DNA of 64,000 nt from Triplophysa rosa (taxonomy: Eukaryota; Chordata; Actinopteri; Cypriniformes; Nemacheilidae). Location of the stretch: NCBI RefSeq assembly GCF_024868665.1, contig NC_079912.1, positions 18,268,664-18,332,663 on the forward strand, written 5' to 3'. Made by a program: the position numbers and the translations under genes. The notes under the pieces were generated by a model that made no database searches, was not told the origin of the DNA, and saw only the letters and a list, made by a program, of their open reading frames with translations. How positions within the stretch are numbered: the first letter of the stretch is position 1; each line of letters begins with the position of its first letter. Shown here in pieces: positions 34,061 to 46,912 of this stretch.

Positions 34061-35408
34061 CAATAATGAGCCAATGGGTACGCTTTATTTGGTAGATGAG
34101 GTGAATCATTAAAACGCAGCTTGCTAATTTGACATCTGATGCGCCAGGGTGGGCACTTAGGAGTAATGATGCCATCAGAGCAACAGAGAGAGAGAAAGAG
34201 AGAAAATAGACAGACACAAAAACTGCTTCATTTCACACAGGAAGGAAGAAGCTCTTTTAAATTCTTTGACATTTTAATGTTATCAATCCATACACACATC
34301 TCATCAAGCCATTACACGTAATAAGTCGACACACGTGAACTGCATACGGATTTGGACAAGAATGGAAATGATTCTGTTTAAAATGACGTGCGTTATACGA
34401 CGTCTACTAGCACGACAGTTACACAACAATACACACACAAGACTAAAAAAGTGTACTCAACACTGTCTGGTAAACCACCTGCCCGTCTCACCCATCTGTG
34501 CGCTTAAGGTATCCCCACACATTGTGTGTGTGTTATAGAATGAGAGAGATACAGAGCTGAGAGCGTTCCGGGTCCGTATTGATCCGCAGGCGGATCAGTA
34601 TCCTTTTCCCACTGTGGTCACTGAATAGGACAAAAGTTCAATACAAAAAATCGGCTGCTCATCCAGTTCTCACAAAAGCAATTTGTAATATGGATTTATC
34701 CCGGCTGCCGACAAAGCCAGCTGCTGTTTTTACTATTTAAAAGCTTTGATCGGATAACCGGAGATGCTTCATCTTTTTTAAGGGTTCGAGGCCGTGATTC
34801 ATTTGCAATGTAGGTGGCAATTTTAGCTCAAATAAACACAGTTATGGATCGCTAGAAATAAAAGAGGAAGCAAATGGATTGAATAAATTTCGAGCGGCCT
34901 GTCTGTGGTGGACACCTCCAGCGGTGTCAAATTTACAAGAGCTTAATCCAGAGCTGCTTTGGTTTTAAAGATGAATATTTGAAACGTGACAGCGCAGCGT
35001 GTAAACTGGAAGACCGCGGTTTCTACCGACAGCGTTTCTTTGGATCTATAAAAAAATGAAGTGATTTCTAGGTTACTTCATTGAGTACCGTCTTTAGCAA
35101 CCCAAAGTTCAGAATATTAAAGGATCATTCACACCAAGAATGATAACTATACAGTATAATATATAACTATAATGATAGCTACTGTATAGTGCACAAACCA
35201 GCAGAAGATGCTGCCGTTTTATGTTTTCAATTAGAATTTGATTGGCTGACAATGTTTTGGCATTTATCAGCTGAAAGAAAGTCATTCCAGTATCGTTTCC
35301 TTATTGTGGTGTGGACTCCACTATACTTTGAAATTTACCTTTTTTAAACGTTATCTCCTTCCGCAAAGACAACTTTTTCCTACATATTAACCGACGATGA
35401 ATCATTTT
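34061..35408. other. Unassigned non-coding sequence
   Basis: Mixed complexity without a bounded repeat. Parts near 34560-35040 look unique and may be regulatory, but there is no specific evidence. Confidence 0.45.
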
Positions 35409-35480
35409 ATATATTTGAAAATATATATATTGTAAATATAATACATATATTTGAAAATATATATATTTTAAATATAATAC
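35409..35480. repeat. Tandem duplication of a 36-bp AT-rich unit
   Basis: Two adjacent copies of a unit starting ATATATTTGAAAATATATAT and ending AATATAATAC differ at a single base (TGTAAA versus TTTAAA). The near-identity implies a recent duplication. Confidence 0.9.
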
Positions 35481-35680
35481 AAATAATTGCTGCTTTTTTA
35501 AATATATGCAAGGATATTTATACTGTAGTTATCCCTTTTGGTGTGAACAAGCCATAACAGCTTTTTCTATTTCCACCACTCAACCCAAGACTTTGGGGTG
35601 ATGGAACCGGAAGTTCTAAAATGCTAACTCGCTTTTGGGGTTTGCAAACAAAAACATGTAATCTCTGTGATACTCTATGG

Positions 35681-37124
35681 CAGGGGTCACCAACTAGCGG
35701 ACTCCGGTCCGAATGCGGGCCGTGAGATGCATCCATCCGGACCTCAAAGCCTTTTGACATAATAAATAAATGAATGCCCAGGACCCGCTCCATGGGGGGG
35801 GGGTGGCAGGGTGGGCTATGCCCACCTTATAAGAAGCTTTGCCCACCCTGCCTCCACCCGGAGCCGTTGAGAGAGAGGGATCCGTGAACCGCCGTTGCTG
35901 TGATAAAACTGTTCCATCACAGTGAACGGACTTGGCGCGTTCTGCGTCAGCGTTCTGCACAGGTACTGTTTGATAAACCCGCAGTAATTAAAAGAACACC
36001 CGACCCGACATCGGACAGCAGCACTAATTCAATTCCGTACCCGACCCTACCAGTTTGACAAAAATGCCGCGACCCGAACCGCACCCGCATTACATCTAAA
36101 CGATGTAGACAAAACCATATATTTTCTCACGCAACAAGTAACAAAATATTAGGAATTCCTAGGTAATGCATTTTTAAACATGTAGTAACTCAACATGGCA
36201 GAGTTTTGGGAGAGAACCAGAGTGAATCCACAATTTTTTTTATTGTTAGCTAACAGTAGCTATTCTAGAGGCTCTTTGATTAGGGATTTATGAAATGTGT
36301 TTTGATTCATGCAAAATTAGTTAAAAATAGCCAATATTGTTCATGTGATATTAACAAGTTTCCCTTATCTTTTTCATGTAAAATGATACCAAAGCCGCTA
36401 GCTGCCATCAAGGCTAAATGAAGCTTAATCCAGAAAAGCAGGAGCATGATGAGCTAAAACGTTTATTTAAATTGTGATAAAAATGAGTCATAGCTGTCCA
36501 TCAGTTGCACGTGATTGGCTACAATGCTCAACGCTGCAATTAGAAATCAGCTCTTCAGACAGAGCTTGAACACAAGTAAGCACAGGACCGTGTAAAAGCA
36601 GCTTCGCATCAGCTGAGGTGAGTTGAAATAGTCTTGGCTACTGGATCCGCGTTCCGCCCGCGTGTATTATTTCCCGAGCCCCACCCGAACCGCAAATGAC
36701 ACGTGAATAGCCTAGCCTAATTATTCCACCCGTTACATCAAATATTAGCGGCTCACCCGACGGGTGATGGTTCTGACACCATTCCGCCGAATAACACTTC
36801 ATGAGAGGAAATAAACGTTTTTTTTTGTACTTTTTGCTCATGAAAAAGCAATAACATGGACTGGACATAGATGAGTTTGTGAGGGGAGGTAAAGACACGG
36901 GAAATATATTAGCTCAAAGCCCAGTAGCGATCTACACGGGTCCTCCCTCACGCCTAACAACGAGCATATGAATGTTCCCTAAGAATACAGTGGAATACGT
37001 ATAGATGTGAAAAGAATTTCAAAAACCATCAATTCATGTTTTGTAGGTATGTAATTGTCCGGACCTCGGCTGGTAAGGAGGGTTCGTTTACTGGGCCTCA
37101 AGCAATTTTAGTTGAAGACTCCTG
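35681..37124. mobile_element. hAT-type element of 1.44 kb with 8-bp TSD
   Basis: Starts CAGGGGTCACCAACTA and ends (reverse complement) CAGGAGTCTTCAACTA, 13 of 16 positions alike. It is flanked by CTCTATGG (35673-35680) and CTCTATCG (37125-37132), an 8-bp target duplication with one mismatch, as expected for hAT transposition. The interior has ACCCGACCCG-type text near both ends (about 35998-36085 and 36640-36765) and a G10 run at about 35793. No transposase frame was seen, so it is probably non-autonomous or decayed. The open frames inside are repeat-derived. Confidence 0.85.
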
Positions 37125-37132
37125 CTCTATCG

Positions 37133-38739
37133 CAACTAAAACTATAAATTGAAGCTACGCTTATCCTGCACAGCGCCAATCTGCTAATGTGGACACTATG
37201 AATACTGCACCTTTTTAACACGGGGCCCAAAATAAATAAGCACCATTTACAACTCTGCTTGAATAAGGAGCCAGAGAATGATTTCCTAACAAACAAAACC
37301 AATGAGGTAAATAAATACCTGTTTTTTTCTCAAATGGAAGAGTGTTACTGTGAGAGAAGTGTGAAGTGAATGTGTGAGGTAGCTGATTAAAAATCTCTCT
37401 CATTTCTCGCTCGCTCTCCGTCTCTCTCACAGAGGTGATGAGAGCGTTGTGCGGTCGATATGACACTGTCTCAGTCCGCTGTAATTAGCGAGCGTTCGCG
37501 GGGTCCATCACAGAGCAAACGGCACATAAAAATGATCCAGATCTCCCCCAGTCATGGTTAAACTACCTCAAGCTGTACCTTTGTGAACCCACCAGTGTAT
37601 TTAACGTACCTCACACCTCAAAGAAAGAGAGGGAATGAGAAGAAAAAGCATTCATTATTTATCACTGGAAGTTTCTAACCACAGAAAAGACAGGAAGGGT
37701 TGAACGGAATTTAAATGATTTCAAAGGAACTCGCAGAGACCTGGATTAATGAACTCTCTGGCTTTGTGAATCTCCTACCTGACAACAGTTATCCAATCTG
37801 AGACCCGCATGTACGACATTATGAAATATTACATGTTGGAATTAAGGCTCTAAAGTACCTTTCCACACTTAGTCCTCTCATACTGGAACAAGATAATCCT
37901 TGTGCTGTCACATGACATTCCCTGCTAATCAGAGCCATGAACATCCCAAATCCTCCGGTTCACCTCCTGCTGAGGAGAACCAACCTGCTGACAGGAGCTT
38001 CAAGTGCATAAACAAATAAATAAACCACTCGCGGTCACGGCCCCTACGGCTAATGCGGTTGTGTGCGAGTGTCGGTCGGCAGGTGCGAGCATGTGTAAAT
38101 GTTTCGACTTCGCTGACCTTTAAGGTTGCGAGTGAGGAGTGTAGGAACAGACTTTGCTGGCCTTTATGGATGTTGGGGAGTCATACTCGGATAGTGTAAG
38201 AGTGACTGTGAGAGTGTTTGTATGTAAACCGGTCATTCAGGGGAAATCCCAACACAATCACATTCCAATTCCTAACTAACGTGCATGTGAACTGGGAAAC
38301 ATTATTATGACGTAACATGTTCAAGTGGAAGTAGCGTAAAGGTAACAACAATGTAACAAAACATACTTTTTGTAATAATGATATAATTATAGACATTATG
38401 AATAATTAATTTATGCTACATCCATTTTATACAACTATAACGTGCCAAGACAACCCTTTACAAAAGACACGGGAATCTTACACATTTTGTATAATTTTTC
38501 CGAAAAATCGTTTTCATAAGCTAATGCATTGAGTGCATTGCATTGCATTCAGAATGAATTGAAATAACTTTGCAAAATCATTAATGACCACTGACAAATG
38601 CTTTCCATTGATTTGATTATCGTCTCGCCTCATGTATCATCTAAAATCCTGAGTTTTTTCACAGGTGAATACGACTTTATTTAAGCGTTCATGTGCGTGA
38701 TTTTGTGAATGCGATATTTTTGACTATACTTCAAGGCAG
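37133..38739. other. Unassigned non-coding sequence
   Basis: Contains a pyrimidine-rich stretch with a strong acceptor-like end at about 37400-37436 (CTCTCCGTCTCTCTCACAG), followed by early stops in every frame. No other feature is supported. Confidence 0.45.
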
Positions 38740-38992
38740 CATATCGTCGTCGTACTTTCCAAAACCTCGGATGTGCAAATTCATTGTTTTTCTGGAAATG
38801 AAAAAAACGCTGTACTTTTTAGATGAATAAATACTGTGTTGTCAAGTTGACAGGCACTATTTAATTCTTTTGTTTGGCAAGATATTTGCAAAACCCAGTG
38901 ACAAACATATAAAGTGATTAAAAATAATGATTTATGGCTAAAAAAAAATGGAGATACGAGGTTTCAGAAGGACAGCAGCGATATTTTACAGT
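38740..38992. repeat. Dispersed repeat sharing GAGGTTTCAGAAGGACAGC
   Basis: Contains ACGAGGTTTCAGAAGGACAG and GATATTTTGCAAA-like text, plus an inverted partial copy (TTTCCAAAACCTCGGATGTG) at its other end. The same words occur inside the 60119-60704 element in reverse orientation, and a short piece recurs at about 40790-40830. Ends are unresolved. Confidence 0.6.
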
Positions 38993-39030
38993 GTGGCTTA
39001 CCTTTAAATAATCTCATTTGAACATTTCTA

Positions 39031-39157
39031 CACAGCAAAACCGCCAGTGTTAAAAAAGGTCAAATTAACTCTCACAGTGTTTTTACAATCCACACTTTGA
39101 GAGTATATACACTGTGAGTGTTAATTTGACTTTTTTAACACTGGCAATTTTACTGTG
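39031..39157. mobile_element. Foldback MITE with 48-base arms, TA-flanked
   Basis: The left arm (39031-39079, starting CACAGCAAAACCGCCAGTGT) and the right arm (39110-39157) are near-perfect reverse complements over 48 bases with a 30-base spacer. TA flanks both sides, consistent with a mariner-like target. The whole insert could form a long hairpin. Confidence 0.85.
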
Positions 39158-39159
39158 TA

Positions 39160-41739
39160 TACAATCTTCTTCCCACCTAGAAATGTTAAGGAATGGGTGC
39201 TTTATTCTAGTTTTTGTACATTTTTGTATGATTCACATTGTACCAATTCCAATTTCAATAGCTTCCTGTGAGATCATGTTGGACTGTCTTTATTCTACAA
39301 AACAAGCAAAAACATTTTGTAATTCATTTTACAACTTCATAGTGTGGTTATGTGAATACTGATTCTGCGTGCTTGTGAGCGTGAGCAGCAAGGTTCAGCA
39401 GGTCACCAACACACGCAACCACCACCACACCACGTCTCAGACAAACAAAACCTTTTCTCATTACTCACAATTATGAAACTCACAGTCAAACACATAGCCG
39501 AACATTTAGCACTCCAGCATGTGCAAAATGACTCATAAATCTTTTCCCAGAAACGTAAAGGTCTGTTATTCTGATCCCGATCAGATCGCTGCGTTCTCAC
39601 AGTGCCCCATAATGACTCTCATTCAGCAACATTAGCATGAAACTTGAGCGGTTTCAAACACGGTCATTCACAGAAAGCTTTCTGACATCCATCTCCAGTC
39701 GTACTGCAACCGTGGCATCTTAAATCAGCCATAATGACACCCCTTCGCAAGCACGCCAGGTAGCAGGCGCTAATCTTACATCGGAGCATGCGGCAGCGGT
39801 CCTGAGAAGTTGGATTAAGAGCGTTCCTCTCGCACCGAGGGGGCCGGCGTTAAGATGGTTTTATCAGAGGTCATTCAAATGTCTCTGCATGGGAGACAAT
39901 AGGACCGGCAGCAGCGGGGACCCCCGTTCCCAAGCCTGGAAGTCTGGCTATAAACAGGAAATCGATGAAGTGTCTATTTCTGCTTGGCCACAATGGGAAC
40001 TGGCTGCCGTGGCAAAACGGGATCAATACAACAAATTATTACAATTTCCACAACCTCCACTGTACATTCCGTGAGGCGTGTGCGGTCGCCCCCTCCTCCA
40101 CATTAGTGCAGTCAAATGGCAGGGGGTAAAAAATAAAGTAGACTTAAACACACATCTCACAAATGCCTATTCAGACACAATCAGTCAGCTGATATGATGG
40201 AGCTCAAAAGACTGCCAGCGGTTTGAATGATGGCTTATGAATAATTGCAGTGCATGTAGGTTGTTGTGCAGAAATGGCTTTAATAAAGGGTTTGAAAGGT
40301 AAGTCCACTCGCTGCACAGGACGTGGAGAGGAAAGTTATGACACAAAACAGTATGCCGGAATGGATTTGAGTTTAGCCAAGAGAGAGCCTGGCACATGAC
40401 GTCAAACATGACTGTTGCATATGTACTTGCATAGAATATCTAGAATATTAGGATAGAAAAATATCCAGGATAGAAAAAATATTTAAACATTACATATACT
40501 GTATATAGAGTATAAAACAAATAACATTACACCATATTTTTATAAATATTATAATCAATATTATTATCGTTGTTTTTGTATTTAAATATCATTATTATAT
40601 TGTTGAAATATAAATATTATATTGAATATAATAAATATTCTTTTAAACACTGTTTTTGTTCATATTATTAAAAAAAAAATTATCACAATTTTAAATTTAA
40701 AAAGTTAAATTAGAAGTTCATCCAAAAAAGAAAAACATCATTTAAAAAGACCAGCGTGTTGTCCATTTCCTCAAAAACAGCGAATTTGGACATAGGTTTC
40801 AGAAGGACAGCGGCGATATTCAACATACTACCCATACTGTTTTCATTGTAAAATTATAACGATTTCATTTTCTAAGGCGGGGCATGAGAACGACTACGAA
40901 GAACAAGGGAGTTCCCAGAAACAGCTGAAAAACATTTGGCATCAAGCTTTGGGATAATAATTACCATTTCTGTGCCAAAACATAGGGTTACGGTCTGTAA
41001 GCAATGGTTGGGCATGTTAACAGCTTGCAAGAAAAGCTATGAAACCCTAAATTAGACTAATTAAGTCATCTGGCAAACACAGATCGAACCAAATACTGCA
41101 AAGGGCAAAGCGTTTGTTACAGGAAGGCGTGCTGATTTGAAACTGACGCAACACACGCAGATTACGCCCAGATGCTGTGTACATACAACTGTCTCAACAC
41201 ACACAAAACACAGACGAGGCAACAGGAAAGGGGCGGGGCTGTGGGGGGTAAAGAAGTGGGAAGTAACAGTAGCTGTAGGTGTGGTAAGATGAGGCAGCTG
41301 CAATCGCACTGTATTTACAGAAGAGTAAAGGATCACTTTCAGTGCACTAGAATGATGGTTACATACGTCTGTGATGTCAGCATATAATGCATTCCGTGCA
41401 ATTAGCGGCCTTATGTTAATATACTTCTCTCATAATAGCACAGACAGCTATAAGTATGCCATTGGTTTAAATCGATTTATCTGAGAAGTTTAAACACAGT
41501 GGCGCTATAGAAATCGAATTTAGAGCATTCCGCTGACCCTGTCCCTGCAGCATTGTCTCAACTTCTGTAATGTTGTGAATTTGAAGCAGGGATATCTGTT
41601 TGTCGAGCAATGGCAGACGAAGGGGGTGTTGGGAAAACCTGTTTAAACAGCAACATTCTTGTTTTTTGCAATTATTTTGGTAATGCATATTGCACTTCAC
41701 ACTTCAGCAATAACAAAAGCATCAAATGTATATCTTACT
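39160..41739. other. Unassigned non-coding sequence
   Basis: Includes an AT-rich tract (40430-40730), a fragment of the 38740 repeat family (40790-40830) and a higher-complexity stretch at 39600-40100 that might be regulatory. No exon supported. Confidence 0.45.
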
Positions 41740-41990
41740 GTAAGAGTGAGTCTAACCTGGGCGGCTTGAGGCTCTGATCTGATCTGATCTTTTGTAATGT
41801 TTTCATACGCTGACACGCACATGCACACAGACTTGTCATAAACTTCTACGGTTTTATACTGACCTAATGGTATTGAGCTAACCACACCCCTAAACCTAAC
41901 CCTCAAAGAAACATGTTTGCTTTATACATTTTCGAATAAGCTTAATTTAGTATAATTTGTACAGTATGTGGAAATTTGGTGCCCACAATG
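41740..41990. repeat. Dispersed repeat fragment with CCTAAACCTAACCC
   Basis: The words CTACGGTTTTATACTGACCT, CACCCCTAAACCTAACCCTC and ACATGTTTGCTTTATACATT are, from memory, part of a dispersed fish repeat. No terminal repeats could be placed. It is not telomeric: the TTAGGG-type unit is not repeated. Confidence 0.45.
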
Positions 41991-42010
41991 GAAGCCACGC
42001 CTGTACGCAT

Positions 42011-42053
42011 AGAGAGAGAGAATGAGAGAGAGAGAGAGAGAGAGAGCGAGAGA
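42011..42053. repeat. (GA)n microsatellite
   Basis: About 20 GA units with two interruptions (AATG, CGAG). Confidence 0.95.
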
Positions 42054-43870
42054 TGCTTCCTTTCCACTATGTAATTTCATTATTGACAAATCAATATCCA
42101 AAATGTGTTAAAAACGTGTATATATGTCTTCGAGCAAATTATATATACATACAATTTGACAAAGTGTTATTGTGTCACATTGTTTACAAGTTCTTAACTA
42201 ATTTCAGTCGTCTTACATCAACAATTATTTTGCAAAACACTGTAGACAGTGCAGACCACAAATCTTTTGTTCACATAAACAATTCCTATCTCAATCAATA
42301 GATGGCACTCTTTGCTTTGTACCTGACAAGCATGCCCCAGCAAGACAGGAAACAAAACACTGGTCTGCATTTTGTGAATCTAATGTAGCACTAGCAAGCA
42401 TGCCAACAAAAAAATGTAATTCTAGACATATATTTTTAAATGGTGTTGATTTTTTGTACCGTTTGAAACTATTTGCAGATAAGATGCATTATAAACGTCT
42501 AGCTAGTAATGCTCTTGTCAAAATCGGTACAGGTTTATTTCAGGGCGAGTATGATTTTTGTCTGAGGTTCACTGAGTGGCAGTAAATATATATAGTGCAT
42601 TTCTGAGCATGCCTGCGCGTTCAGATGTGGCGGGTGGGGAAGGTTTCAAAGAGGGGCAACTAAAAACTGCATACTAAAATCCATGGCCACAAATGATTAA
42701 TTTATAGCTTCGCAGAGTCCAAACTGTTTAAACTGGAGCCATAGGAAATTGAAAAGCCAAATAAAATCCCTAAATATTTAATGTAGCACAAACACAAGAG
42801 CCCTCGTTCTGTCCGCCTCAACTAGACTTCAGAACCTCAAGGTAAAACGTTGTTAAAATCCGATTAATCAATAAATAGTGCTAGAGAGAGAGATGGGGGG
42901 AAAAGTAATTAAAAAATTGATGAAAAATAATATGAAAAACATGAGTTCTACTTTAAGCTTTAAGTACAGCCAGTCCTAAAAGTTAGCAAGGAAGATAATT
43001 GCGTCTGTTCATCTCACCAACCAAAACAGGCAAAGGTCAAGAGCGCTCAAAGTATAGATTCGAATCGGGATGCCGCTTTCACCGAGCTTCCCTTTTGATA
43101 TTGGTTTCTTTTGATATAAGAGCGTCAGGGTCTGCAAAGATAAATCAATTATCTGGATTTAATTCTGACAAAACCATAAAAAATGAATATAATATGCTTT
43201 CACCAATTCCAATGTTTTAAGACCTGATACTCGTATCCGCAACATCCGCGTGGTTTTGCAATGGGGGTCCGGAGGGGTGTCAGAGAGGAAACTGCCCCTA
43301 CAAGTGTCATCATCCTAACCTCCCTCGGTTATCTTGGGGGCTTTCAAATTCAATCTCGGACATACATCCGGATGTATGGGGGCCAACGGGCGTGGGGTTA
43401 AAAATTCTATCGAATAAAAATTTCTCTTTACCTTTGGCTCGGAATCAACTGTAGCCCAAACCAAAGGCACTTACAGCTTCTACCTTATTTACAGTCCCCT
43501 TGGCAGATGTACAAAGGCCCAAGGCTATAACACTGTGTACCTAATGTTGAAACTGGCAGGTAATCTCGTGTCAAACATTCCCCTTTGATATAAAGTGATC
43601 AATAGATTCTTGTGAAGAAGTAATTTCTCTGATGTTTCAACTCACCATTTTCTTTTATTGCAATACATATATAATTCATATTTCTTCAGATCACTGCAAG
43701 GTGCGTCTCGGAGAACAGACGCCATTGTAGGACGAAGCAATAAAGAGAGCGAAGAAATTGTGTGTTTAGATGTTTCCGGAGTACAACCATTTTTCAATCA
43801 ATACTCTGTGTAACACAATTATCTGCTGTAATCTGGTTGTATTGGAAAAGAGTTTTGCACCGGCCCACTC
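42054..43870. other. Unassigned non-coding sequence
   Basis: No bounded repeat recognised. A weak minus-strand exon-like block (donor GTAAAG at about 43430) was not accepted. Sequence at 43000-43400 is relatively GC-rich and unique. Confidence 0.45.
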
Positions 43871-44560
43871 CCGGGATCCAGTCTGAGGAGCTAACTGATA
43901 ATTCCATCATATTTAAAATGTATAAGTCGCGGTGAAATGGACAGGATCACACTTCTTGCAAGCGAAAACAATGTAAATGCACCTTACAGGAATCGCAACG
44001 TGCAATCTGTATTTAGTAAAACTTGTATTTTAAAAATCATCGATCTTTTTTACGTGCCTCAGAGCTAAATGTAACTTCCTAAATCCTACCATTCAAAGGC
44101 ACTGAGGCGCCCCGCTCTCCTCTGTAGTCATATTTTAATATGCATCATGAGCGCTGCCTGCAGCAGGCTTCGCAACCTCCATCATTCACTCCATTAAGCG
44201 GCGATTTTTCACCTTTTCTGAATTAACATGTAAACATTCCCACTGTAGGAAGGATGCGGCCAGGATTCTTCAATTAGAATGCCATGTATCATTTCCAGCA
44301 GGCCCTCGCCACGGCAACCCCTGCGCCGCTGATGCGCAAAACAGGATCATAAATCATGTCACTGCCAGCCAATCAGAGGCTGCCGTTTCTGCTGGATAGG
44401 CGCAGTCTGCGGCATAACGTTACATTCCTGCATGTAATGTATTATTCCTCAGATTATTTTAAGGCCCGGGCGGCCTTAATGCAACAGAATAAACCCCTTC
44501 AGCTAACAGCGTCAAACCTGAGGTCAGAAAACTCGTGAAAACCAGCAGCCAGCGCTTCAC
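43871..44560. promoter_or_regulatory. Candidate conserved non-coding regulatory block
   Basis: High-complexity sequence with many CpGs (GCCACGGCAACCCCTGCGCC, GCGGCATAACG) and AT-rich homeodomain-like words. No frame gives a plausible protein. The texture contrasts with the AT-rich flanks. Conservation is untested. Confidence 0.3.
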
Positions 44561-44901
44561 TATGACATATCTTCAACGCTGCAGACTTTACATTGAGGTG
44601 GGGAACAATAAACTCAAGGATACAATTTTGTCCGAAAATATTTGCTTGAGGAACATGTACTGTACTTGCCTAGCATTGTCGCAGCAAAAGGCTAACTAGC
44701 GTACATGTTGTATATAAGGTATTTAAAAGCGAAGGTCCTCGATCGATCATCGGTACAATGGTGCACTTGGGAGCTGAAGTGAATGAATACAACAAACAAC
44801 CACAGAAAGCGGCCCAAATTCGCTGAAGAACGCCATTCACGTGTGCCAAGGGCTCGTGGCAATCTTGTGAAGTGGGAAGGGGGCGGGGCCGTTCTCTTCA
44901 C

Positions 44902-44988
44902 CTGTGTTGTTCCGGTCTGCGAGGGTTTCTCTCTTCTCCCGTTTGATTCGGTCCAGCTGCCTTCATACGGTTCAATCACCCACTTGAA
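44902..44988 (-). CDS. Weak exon candidate (87 nt), symmetric phase
   Basis: On the minus strand the donor is GTGAAG and the upstream AG (GACCGTGAGAG) lacks a pyrimidine tract. Exactly 29 codons are open, beginning Phe-Lys-Trp-Val-Ile-Glu-Pro-Tyr-Glu-Gly-Ser-Trp and ending Thr-Gly-Thr-Thr-Gln. It enters and leaves on codon boundaries, so it could be skipped or included without changing frame. A GGGCGGGGCC box lies just downstream. The poor acceptor keeps confidence low; a promoter-proximal CpG-rich element is the alternative. Confidence 0.2.
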
Positions 44989-45488
44989 CTCTCACGGTCA
45001 CAGACGCATCCTTCTTTTCCCTCTAATTTTTACCCTCGTTCAGCCGTGAGGAAGAGATTTTCAAACGCAATCCGTCACTTATGGCCGGTCGGCACCAATT
45101 CCAATCAAACCGCACAGATATCTTTACGTTTTACATTTTAAACGCCAGGGAAATCGATACGCCGCGCTGCTCCTCGGGAGACTTTGAAGTTACGGAGGAT
45201 CTTCGCTCATCTCATCAACTCAAACTGTTGGAATGACACAGGCAAGGTGATTAAACCATGAACCGATCTTACGCACGGGTGCTGTTGTCCCCGGCAACCT
45301 GACCGGCCTCAAAAGCACTGTCTGACACAAAATGATCTGGGTGGAAAACGACTTGTGCAGACATGACACACAACGATCATGTTACACGTTAACATGCATC
45401 GAAACGGTAACACAGGCCAACACAAGATGCATTGAAGCCGTGCAAAAATAAGCAAGGGGTGTTTATCAGCAGAGGATGACTTATGAAG
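44989..45488. other. Unassigned non-coding sequence
   Basis: Relatively unique, moderately CpG-rich. No supported feature. Confidence 0.45.
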
Positions 45489-45600
45489 GACATTTACATT
45501 TAGTCATTTAGCAGACGCTTTTATCCAAAGCGACTTACAGAGAGTTCAAGGAGCAATAAGCGATATGTCATGCAGGAGCAATAATACAATAAGGAGCGAA
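45489..45600 (+). repeat. SINE-type conserved core (TTTAGCAGACGCTTTTATCC)
   Basis: The text ACATTTAGTCATTTAGCAGACG followed by CTTTTATCCAAAGCGACTTACA is a segment I recall as recurring across fish SINEs (V-SINE/Deu-like cores). The head and tail are missing, so this is a 3' fragment. A diverged relative lies at 20452-20570. The family name is memory-based. Confidence 0.65.
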
Positions 45601-45983
45601 GATGTTTGGCGTTTACAGTGAGAGACGGTCTGTGCCGCATGCTTCAGCGTGAGATCACAACCGGCCCGCTGTGGACAAACAGGGTGGTTTCAAATGACTC
45701 CTAATAATCAAGGAGCTTGGGCTGGAGGGTCCACTGGCTTTGGGGTGTGGATTGATGCATCTCTCTCGCTTTCGGTCGCTACTGCGGATGCCCACGTTAA
45801 TTCTTAATGAGACATTCCTGCATGCGTAACAACACTGTCTGCACAAAACAACAAAGGCCTCCCAGACTGCAAATGAGTAGTTCTCTACAGACAGCCCAGC
45901 TTGCGTCGCATCATTACCAGATACACACACACACAGCTACCATCACATAGACTATTATTAAGGTGAGCTGTACTTCCTGGCTG

Positions 45984-45985
45984 CG

Positions 45986-46030
<45 letters not shown>
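45984..46030. repeat. (GT)n microsatellite
   Basis: About 23 GT units with one early GCGT interruption; the longest dinucleotide repeat in the window. The open frames across it are artefacts. Confidence 0.97.
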
Positions 46031-46031
<1 letters not shown>

Positions 46032-46232
46032 TACATACAGTATGTGTGTGTATTACGCACACAAGGGACATTGGTTTGCTGGTTTTCTCAGGCACAAAGA
46101 GGCACCACTTCTAAAAAAAGAACAAGAGTGTGTATTACATTGTTGCTGTTGGATGAAAACTTTTCGAAATTTAGTTTTTTAAATAAACTGTGACAATATC
46201 ATGTAATTATTTGCACCACCAGTCTACACAGT

Positions 46233-46912
46233 CAGAAAAAAGTACAAAACTGTACCTTTACCGCTACTGGAAAAAAGTAACCCTAAAAAAAGTTGTACCC
46301 TAAGGACCTATCGTGTACCTTTATCAGTTAAATAAAATGTACAAAAAGGTACATGTTTTTATAGAAGATTTCATCGGACACAAGCTCCTGGCCCGAAGTT
46401 AACTTCCGGTCTGTGTTTGTTTATCAGTCTGGCTAGTAGCTAATAATTTATTTTGAATTTAATTTATATTATAATTAATTTATATATTAATATGTTGTTG
46501 TATAATTGTTGCATTAAATAAATAATTTGTTGAATTTTTTATTTTTTTAAATAAACAATTTGTTGAATGGGTCGTGTAGCGCATTTAAGTTTCACCAAGT
46601 AACGGTTCTTCTGTTGGTAACCCAAAATAACACTGTCTAGAGATACTTTTAACTTACGAGCTAATGTAAGTTACTTGTTTTTTCTTTCGATTGTTTTAAG
46701 AAATAATCTATAGGGTTCTTTGCGGCTGTTAAAATTTAATAAAAATTCTTTGAGGCTGTTTACCAGAAATTAAGTTCGGGACACAAAAGCGTGCATGCGC
46801 AGTAACATTTGTTTATGTTATTGCTTTGAGACTGTCTGTAAAGGTACAAAAAGGAACCTTAAACGGTACCACCCCAGCCAACGGAAAAGGTACAGTTTTG
46901 TACTTTTTCCTG
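46233..46912. mobile_element. hAT-like MITE with CAGNAAAAAGTACAAAACTGTACC ends
   Basis: The left end CAGAAAAAAGTACAAAACTG and the reverse complement of the right end, CAGGAAAAAGTACAAAACTG, form inverted repeats that begin with CAG, as hAT ends do. Sub-terminal GGTACC/AAGGTAC words mirror each other. The 680-bp interior is AT-rich with no transposase. No identical 8-bp TSD was found. Confidence 0.8.

Noticed and set aside
37400..37500. Strong plus-strand acceptor CTCTCCGTCTCTCTCACAG
   Set aside because: All three frames stop within about 20 codons and no donor follows; the tract is simple pyrimidine sequence.
41880..41905. CCTAAACCTAACCC text resembling telomere repeat
   Set aside because: Only one or two degenerate units; it fits a dispersed fish repeat better than an interstitial telomere.
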